From the NCBI GenBank assembly GCA_964653285.1, contig CAZZEX010000096.1, positions 1 through 19,088 on the forward strand: DNA of 19,088 bases. Reading direction: 5' to 3'. Below are positions 14,105 to 19,088 of this stretch, in pieces. A program made the translations under genes and the position numbers. The notes under the pieces were generated by a model that was not told the DNA's origin, did not search any database, and was given only the letters and a program-made list of their open reading frames with translations. Source of the DNA: CAZZEX01 sp964653285. Lineage in GTDB: Bacteria; Chloroflexota; Anaerolineae; B4-G1. Each line of letters begins with the position of its first letter. Positions within the stretch are counted from its first letter, which is position 1.

Positions 14105-15499
14105 TCAGCGAACGATCCTCTCCAAAGCCTCTACCAGTGTTTCGATGTCTTCTTTGGTATGTGTTTCCGTCACGCAGTAGAGGGCTGCTTGTCCTAACTG
14201 AGGGAACTCCCCTGAAAGGTCCTTTCCCCCCAGAATGCCGTGCTCGAAGAGAGCCCGGTTGACCTCGCTTACCGTTTTGCCCGTTTCATCGAAGTTGACA
14301 ACAAATTCGTTGAAGTGAGGAGAGGCGAAGGTAGGCGCCTTTACTCCCTTGATGCTGGAGAGGAGCTCCATGGCGTAGTACGCCTTCTGCATGTTGACTT
14401 CACCCAACTGCCTCATCCCCTCAGGGCCCATCAAAGCCATATACACCGCAGCAGAAATGCCCCAGAGCCAAGAAGACGTACCCGTGAACGATTTTGCCTT
14501 GTCTCGCGTAGCGTACATCATCCTGTCCCACAGCGTATGCCAGGAGAAAGCGTGTTCACCTTCGACCAGGGTGCTGCTGATACCTATCAAGAACGACGGC
14601 ATCAGCTCGAGGAATCTCTCTGCATCATTGCAGGCCAGGATCCCAAGCGTGGCTCCCCCGCAGTGCATGTGCATTCCGAGAGGTTGGCCCTCCCCGCAGG
14701 CGATGTCTGCGCCATATTCACCCGGAGGAGATAGCAGCCCCAACGATGTCGGATTGACGTAGGCGACGAGCAACGCGCCGTTCTCGTGGGCGATCTGGGC
14801 AATGTCTGCGCACTGCGCTTCAATGAAACCGAGATAGCTCGGAGTTTCAACGTAGATCGCAGCCGTCTGACTCGAGGCCTTGCCCTTAAGATCCTCCAGG
14901 TCCATCTGGCCAGTTTCAGCGTCAAAATCGACCCGCTTGATCTCCAGCCAAGGATCGCAGTAGTTTCTCATCGTCGCGAGCCTATCCGGGCTGCACGTGC
15001 TTGGAACAAGGAACTCCTTTCTACCTGTAGCCCTCGAAGCCATGTGTGCTGCATCGCCGCTGGCTGTGGTACCGTCGTACACGGGGGTAGAGACCACGTC
15101 CATGGCCAGGAGGTCGCCCATCATGCTTTGATACTCAAATATGGTCTGGTACCTTCCGTAATCTGTGGCATCTGCGCCAGAATAGGCCGTCAGAAACTCG
15201 GAGCGTCCAATGATCTCATCGCACAGAGCAGGGACATAATGTGGCCAACAACCCGCGCCGAGAAAGCTCAATAGCTCGTCGGTGGCCTTGTTCTTGGCCA
15301 GCATGGCCTTGATTCGCTGCGCCACTTCGAATTCCGTGACAGGCTCCTTGGGGATGTCCAGCTCCCCCGTGAAGCGAAGCTCTTCGGGGATTTCCTCGTA
15401 GATTTGCCCCACGTCTTCGAAGCCAATCTCCTCCAGCATGGCCTCCCTGACGCCGGGAGCACTGTTGGGTATATACCGGTGGACGAAACCCTCACTCAT
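14105..15499 (-). CDS. divergent glycine dehydrogenase (decarboxylating) subunit 1-like protein
   Basis: A 464-residue homologue of GcvPA, the non-PLP-lysine partner subunit of split glycine decarboxylase. ATG 15499 is chosen because AAGGAGG lies 8 bases upstream; the ATG at 15523 has no ribosome site. Conserved stretches are HRYIPNSAPGVREAML near the start, FLGAGCWPHYVPALCDEII, IFEYQSMMGDLLAMDV, PPGEYGADIACGEGQPLGM and LYCVTETHTKEDIETLVEAL at the end. Differences from ordinary GcvPA are marked: the TAYTPYQPEISQG segment reads TAYSGADATDYGR, the GIPLSFGGPYLG loop reads GMHMHCGGATLG, and the KATSNICT motif reads KAKSFTGT. These lie in the part of the family best conserved for glycine decarboxylation. 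Together with the altered partner gene they argue for a changed substrate or acceptor. It is separated from the broken oxidoreductase gene by 67 bp. Confidence 0.82.
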   Translation of the reverse strand: MSEGFVHRYIPNSAPGVREAMLEEIGFEDVGQIYEEIPEELRFTGELDIPKEPVTEFEVAQRIKAMLAKNKATDELLSFLGAGCWPHYVPALCDEIIGRSEFLTAYSGADATDYGRYQTIFEYQSMMGDLLAMDVVSTPVYDGTTASGDAAHMASRATGRKEFLVPSTCSPDRLATMRNYCDPWLEIKRVDFDAETGQMDLEDLKGKASSQTAAIYVETPSYLGFIEAQCADIAQIAHENGALLVAYVNPTSLGLLSPPGEYGADIACGEGQPLGMHMHCGGATLGILACNDAERFLELMPSFLIGISSTLVEGEHAFSWHTLWDRMMYATRDKAKSFTGTSSWLWGISAAVYMALMGPEGMRQLGEVNMQKAYYAMELLSSIKGVKAPTFASPHFNEFVVNFDETGKTVSEVNRALFEHGILGGKDLSGEFPQLGQAALYCVTETHTKEDIETLVEALERIVR

Positions 15500-15566
15500 T
15501 TCCTTGTCCTCCTTCTGTTGCATAGTCGATGCGGACCACTCGCTTCATGGCCTTTGAGCAGTGGCT

Positions 15567-16593
15567 CTAGATAAGCGGCAGCGACACCGGGCGGCCCTCG
15601 GCCGCCGACAGATCTGCAGCCATGAGAGCCTCATGGGTCTTGATGGCATCCGGCAAGTTGACGTGTGACTCGACGTCGTTATCAATGCACTCGATGAAGT
15701 GCGCGATCTCCAGTTTCATCGCCTCATCGAGTACTGACAGGCCGGGGACATCCGTAGGGATCTCCGCGTAGTCATCTGCCCGCGCCACCGGCTGGTGTAG
15801 AGTCGATTGTTGCGGATTGTGCCTTGCGTGCCCAGCAATTCGATCCGAAATAGATAAGGCGCGTTCGGCTCCAGTGTGCTGGCAAGCTTACAGACCGCTC
15901 CGCTGCTCAGCCTCATAACCGCCAACGTCGTCGGAGGGTGATCCCAGTCAGGAAAGGAGAAGTTGGTGCTGTAGGCGAACGTCTCTTTCACTTCGACGCC
16001 ACCGAGCAGCCAGCGCACGGCGTCCAAGGCATGGCAGCCACCAGCCAGCATTGCGCTGCCGGCTATCGCCTTCTTGCCCAACCATGTGTTCATGGCGACG
16101 TCGAGCCAGCCGACGTTTTGCCAGAAGTCAGCCTGCACCATGAACACATCACCGATGGTTTTTTCTTCCATCAAGGCCTTGAGAGTCACTATCATGTCGT
16201 TCCAACGCAGGACGAACCCGGCCATCGTCTTGACCTCGGTCTCGGCGACTGTGCGTTTGAGCAACGCCAGGTCGTCCAGCGTGGTCGCGATGGGCTTCTC
16301 AACCAGGACGTGCTTGCCGGCCCGCATAGCAAGTGTCGCGTCCCTGGCGTGGTAGCAAGAGGGTGTGGCTATGCTGAGGATATCCACGTCCTCGTCGGCG
16401 AGCGTTTTTTCGAGATCGGTGTAGATCTTGCACGATAGGCCCAGCGCCTCGGCCCTGGCCTTTGCCGCGTCCGCATTGATATCGCACAGCGCGACAACCT
16501 CAGCCTTCGGGTGCACGATGTAGGCAGCCAAGTGCTGCGCACCCCACCATCCAGCAGCGCCTTGTATGGCTACACGTAGAGATCCTTGGCCAT
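15567..16593 (-). pseudogene. Gfo/Idh/MocA family oxidoreductase, two frameshifts
   Basis: An NAD(P)-dependent sugar/inositol dehydrogenase-like gene of about 342 codons, readable only by joining three frames. ATG 16593 begins M-A-K-D, but the Rossmann sequence VAIQGAAGWWGAQHLAAY, with its G-A-A-G-W-W-G nucleotide loop, is in another frame; one missing base near 16580 would join them. The central frame carries LVEKPIATT (catalytic-lysine motif EKP) and GGCHALDAVRWLLGG. The C-terminal part, DDYAEIPTDVPG through ESHVNLPDAIKTHEALMAAD to AAEGRPVSLPLI, is in a third frame; again one missing base, near 15777, restores it. The usual length of the family is 330-390. No in-frame start codon exists for the long middle frame before a TTG that would delete the nucleotide-binding loop. 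Either the gene is decaying or the assembly carries two single-base errors. Confidence 0.82.
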
Positions 16594-16621
16594 GCTCCCA
16601 TTTCTCCCTTCAGCACATGGG

Positions 16622-17923
16622 CTATACCCCGCACCACTCTACGATGGATAACGCGTAGATCTTCGCAGCGTCTACCAATTCCTCAATTTTCACGTACTCA
16701 TTGATGGCATGAGCATTCTGTATGTGGCCTGGGCCTATACCGATCGTGGGAATCCCCGCCTGGTTCAAAAAGAAAGCGTCATCTACCGCGGCGAGACCAT
16801 AGAATCTCGCCGGCTTATCCAGCGCAGCCTCGTATGCAGCCGCTACGGCCTTGCAGATCGGGGCACCGGCCGGGACATCGTATGCTGGCCACCAGAAATC
16901 CCACCACCCTACTTCGGGCGGATTCTCCCGGAGCCAGGGGTCTATCTGGGCAAACCGGCTGATTTGCTCTTCCACTTCTTTCTTGACCTGCTCCGCAGTT
17001 TCCTGAGGAGCATGCCAAACGACGTACTCCATGACACATTCATCTGGGATGCTCGCGATACTGGCGCCACTGTGAAAGGTCGTCGGGCAGAGCGTGAAGT
17101 GGCCCGGACGGGTGAATGCCGGATGGCTCTTTGTCTGTCCCCATTCTTTCTCAAGCTTCAGTAGCCCCTGGTAAACTAGAAACGCTTTATCAATGGCAGA
17201 GACAGCGACCTCGGCTCCCCTACCGCCAGCTCGAACCAACTCGTCTCTCATACACGTATGTGCCGCTTTTCCCTTGACGGTTATCTTTACGATTAAGACG
17301 CCGGAGGAAGCCCTCATAATCCCTAGCCGGTAGGGTGGAGCGGACGGTTCCACTACGATGCCCGCATCCGCCTTGTAGCCCCGTTTAATGACAGCCCTGG
17401 TTCCGGCCTCGTCCTGCATCTCTTCGCCAACCACGCTTTCGATGATGACGTCTCCCTTGGGCTTGTATCCCGCCTTTAGGAGAGCCTTCAAAGCCATAAG
17501 GGCTGCACCGTTTCCACCCTTCATGTCACAGGCTCCCCGACCATAGATTCTTCCATTGACCACCTTGCCGCTCCAGGGACCGGCCTTCGTCCAAAGGTCT
17601 TCTGGTCCCGGCCCAACGACGTCAACGTGGCCATTGAAGATCAGGGATCTGCCCCCGCCGGTCCCTTTGTACACCCCGACCAAGTTGCATCGTTTTTCTT
17701 CTGCTTCCCACAGGTCTGTCTCAAGTCCAATCGTGTCCATCACCGGCTTGAGGAATTCGTTCACTCTGGTTTCCCCACCGAGAACCTCTTCCCTGACAAT
17801 ATCGCCCCCCAGGTTTGGGGTAATGCTGGGGATCTGGATGGTGTCTGAGACCAGCTTGATCAGTTCGTCCCTCAAGCTGTCAACAGCGGCGAGGATGTCT
17901 CTCTTGACGTCGTTGTCAATCAT
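16622..17923 (-). CDS. M20 family peptidase (ArgE/DapE/ACY1/CPG2 type)
   Basis: A 433-residue binuclear-zinc hydrolase of the ArgE/DapE/CPG2 branch. Metal and catalytic motifs are FNGHVDVVGPG (96-106; His99 and Asp101), GRGACDMKGGNGA (128-140; Asp133), VVGEEMQDEAGT (164-175; Glu167 and Glu168) and GIGPGHIQNAHAINEY near the C-terminus, holding the last histidine. A lid domain, with the KGKAAHT motif, interrupts the catalytic domain around residue 215. These cytoplasmic enzymes deacylate N-acyl amino acids or cleave dipeptide-like amides. ATG 17923 has only a weak AGAGG upstream. The gene is 18 bp after the dehydratase gene. Together with the second M20 enzyme at 8429-9610 it suggests that the cluster receives amide-linked substrates. 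The substrate itself is not determinable. Confidence 0.91.
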   Translation of the reverse strand: MIDNDVKRDILAAVDSLRDELIKLVSDTIQIPSITPNLGGDIVREEVLGGETRVNEFLKPVMDTIGLETDLWEAEEKRCNLVGVYKGTGGGRSLIFNGHVDVVGPGPEDLWTKAGPWSGKVVNGRIYGRGACDMKGGNGAALMALKALLKAGYKPKGDVIIESVVGEEMQDEAGTRAVIKRGYKADAGIVVEPSAPPYRLGIMRASSGVLIVKITVKGKAAHTCMRDELVRAGGRGAEVAVSAIDKAFLVYQGLLKLEKEWGQTKSHPAFTRPGHFTLCPTTFHSGASIASIPDECVMEYVVWHAPQETAEQVKKEVEEQISRFAQIDPWLRENPPEVGWWDFWWPAYDVPAGAPICKAVAAAYEAALDKPARFYGLAAVDDAFFLNQAGIPTIGIGPGHIQNAHAINEYVKIEELVDAAKIYALSIVEWCGV

Positions 17924-17941
17924 TTGTGAAGCCTCTGTGCT

Positions 17942-18958
17942 TTAGTGTGATATATACCCTTCTCGAAACGAACGACATGTTACAGCCTCGGAAATCTCAT
18001 CTGGCGAGGCATTGCAACCACTCATCTGCAAGACGACCTTCTTGCCCTTCAGATGGTCTCTCAGCTTGAAGGCCGCCATAATCGTAGAAGCCCCGGCCCC
18101 CTCCGCGAGATTATGGGTATAGTAGAACGCCATCCCTATGGATTCGTAGATTTCTTCCTCCGTCAACAATGTAAACCTATCCAATCCTGATTCATATATT
18201 TCAAGTGGAATCTTATAGGCTCTACCAGTAGCAAATCCACCTGCAAAGGTTTCGTTTCGTGCAAAGCAGATTCGTTTCTCCATCCAAGAGTTATAAGCAG
18301 CAGGTGACCTTTCAGCCTGGACAGCAACGATTTCGACATCAGGGCGAAAAGCACGCAGCGTTATGATCGCTGCGGCAGCTTCGCTACCTGCTCCTATGGG
18401 AACGATCATCACATCAATGTCGGGCAACTTCTCAATGACTTCTAGGAACTCGGTGCCCACCCCATTAACCAAGTGGGGTTCATTAGCAGGATGCACATAG
18501 TACAGTTCGCGCTCCTGACATATTTCCTCCACAGTTGCCGCTGCCTCCTCAAATGTGCTACCTGCCTCAATCAATTCAGCACCCGATTCTCTGATAGCAC
18601 GGTTCTTAGCAGGGTTGTTGTTTTCCGGAACAACGACAACCGCGTCTAGCCCAAACCATCTCGCCGCTATGGCAATTGACAGACCATGGTTTCCAGTCGA
18701 AAAAGTGATGACGCCGTTGACACTCTTCTGTTCAAGATGATGAAGTAAGTTGACCCCGCCACGGATCTTGAAGGTGCCAGTAGGGTTATGGTTTTCGTGC
18801 TTTACGTAAACCTCCGCCTGCAACGCTCTTGACAAACCTTCATAACGAGTCAACTGTGTCGGACTCAAGAAACGTTCAACAACGGAACGGGCACGAACAA
18901 CTTCCACCACAGATATCGGATGATTCTTCAGATCACCCCACTCATTTGCGCCACTCAT
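17942..18958 (-). CDS. threonine/serine dehydratase-like PLP enzyme (fold type II)
   Basis: A 338-residue, single-domain PLP enzyme of the threonine dehydratase/serine racemase family, without the C-terminal ACT regulatory domain of biosynthetic IlvA. The Schiff-base Lys64 is in NPTGTFKIRGG; the asparagine loop STGNHG is at 87-92. The glycine loop that holds the PLP phosphate, usually SGGGG-like, reads PIGAGSEAAA (187-196), and the C-terminal loop reads LQMSGCNASPDE. Family members convert threonine, serine or 3-hydroxyaspartate to a 2-oxo acid plus ammonia through an enamine. The RidA gene further down the array is the expected helper. AAAGGA precedes the ATG by a few bases. It is the first gene of the array in the window, so the operon promoter should lie in 18959-19036 or beyond, although I see no clear consensus. 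Substrate uncertain. Confidence 0.86.
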   Translation of the reverse strand: MSGANEWGDLKNHPISVVEVVRARSVVERFLSPTQLTRYEGLSRALQAEVYVKHENHNPTGTFKIRGGVNLLHHLEQKSVNGVITFSTGNHGLSIAIAARWFGLDAVVVVPENNNPAKNRAIRESGAELIEAGSTFEEAAATVEEICQERELYYVHPANEPHLVNGVGTEFLEVIEKLPDIDVMIVPIGAGSEAAAAIITLRAFRPDVEIVAVQAERSPAAYNSWMEKRICFARNETFAGGFATGRAYKIPLEIYESGLDRFTLLTEEEIYESIGMAFYYTHNLAEGAGASTIMAAFKLRDHLKGKKVVLQMSGCNASPDEISEAVTCRSFREGYISH

Positions 18959-19036
18959 CCCCGGTCCTTTCCGTTAACAGATGATAGGCTGGCAAAACAG
19001 ACCGCGTAGAGCCACCAGTTGCCGGCCGGCTGAAAA

Positions 19037-19059
19037 GTAGGTCGGATTTGCTATCCGAC
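19037..19059 (+). repeat. REP-like palindrome with GTAG head, copy 1
   Basis: The tetranucleotide GTAG (19037-19040) is followed by a perfect 7-bp hairpin: GTCGGAT (19041-19047), loop TTGCT, ATCCGAC (19053-19059). GTAG plus an adjacent palindrome is the known format of REP sequences mobilised by RAYT tyrosine transposases (Y1 HUH). No RAYT gene is in the window. Confidence 0.7.
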
Positions 19060-19064
19060 CCTAT

Positions 19065-19087
19065 GGCGGTTAGCAAAACCGCCCTAC
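19065..19087 (-). repeat. REP-like palindrome with GTAG head, copy 2, inverted
   Basis: Read on the minus strand, GTAG (19087-19084) is followed by GGCGGTT, loop TTGCT and AACCGCC (to 19065). It has the same layout and loop as copy 1, in inverted orientation and separated by five bases. The stems differ between copies, but each substitution is matched on the other arm. The pair forms a BIME-like doublet just upstream of the operon. Confidence 0.7.
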
Positions 19088-19088
19088 G

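Noticed and set aside
12501..15499. Complete glycine cleavage system or glycine riboswitch
   Set aside because: No gcvT, gcvH or lpd gene is present, and the 67-bp leader before the GcvPA-like gene is too short for a tandem glycine riboswitch.
18959..19036. Sigma-70 promoter for the array
   Set aside because: A TATCAT-like hexamer exists upstream of the first gene, but no plausible -35 element lies at the right distance.

Overview
The window reads as bacterial DNA of medium-high GC (mid-50s % by eye, not counted) with one strongly directional gene array. All 17 recognisable genes and two degraded genes lie on the minus strand, so transcription runs from the right edge to the left. Most gaps are 15-130 bp, two gene pairs overlap (8 and 23 bp), and most starts have a clear AGGAGG-type ribosome binding site. 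No rRNA, tRNA, CRISPR array, transposase, transporter or regulator is visible. Split glycine dehydrogenase-type subunits, split aconitase X, a trimethylamine-methyltransferase-family protein and dense intermediary metabolism suggest an uncultured, perhaps anaerobic bacterium (Chloroflexota- or Firmicutes-like). That placement is a guess.

Layout in transcription order: a pair of inverted REP palindromes at the right edge (19037-19087); a threonine/serine dehydratase-like PLP enzyme; an ArgE/DapE-type M20 hydrolase; a Gfo/Idh/MocA oxidoreductase broken by two apparent single-base deletions; a divergent GcvPA/GcvPB pair; a COG3199 ATP-NAD kinase-like protein; aconitase X large and small subunits; a second M20 amidohydrolase (HipO type); a non-pyrrolysine MttB-family protein; RidA; an M19 dipeptidase-like protein lacking several metal ligands; an alpha/beta hydrolase; a DhnA/FbaB class I aldolase; a ThrB-like GHMP kinase; a PdxA-like dehydrogenase; a YgeA-type Asp/Glu racemase; and a 5'-truncated UPF0340 (YwlG) gene. 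Positions 1-333 hold no gene I can identify.

The enzymes together look like a catabolic island for a modified amino acid or related compound. Two M20 enzymes and an M19-like protein could release amino acids from conjugates, and a racemase could adjust stereochemistry. The PLP dehydratase, GcvP-like pair and aconitase X would dehydrate or decarboxylate, with RidA clearing imine intermediates. The kinase-dehydrogenase-aldolase trio (ThrB/PdxA/DhnA) would process a hydroxylated C4 acid to a triose-phosphate-like product. The substrate cannot be read from the sequence. The best candidates for undescribed biology are the GcvPA/GcvPB-like pair, which has lost several hallmark P-protein motifs and has no GcvH, GcvT or lipoamide dehydrogenase gene beside it, and the ThrB-like kinase, which lacks a conserved substrate-pocket arginine and sits directly upstream of PdxA.
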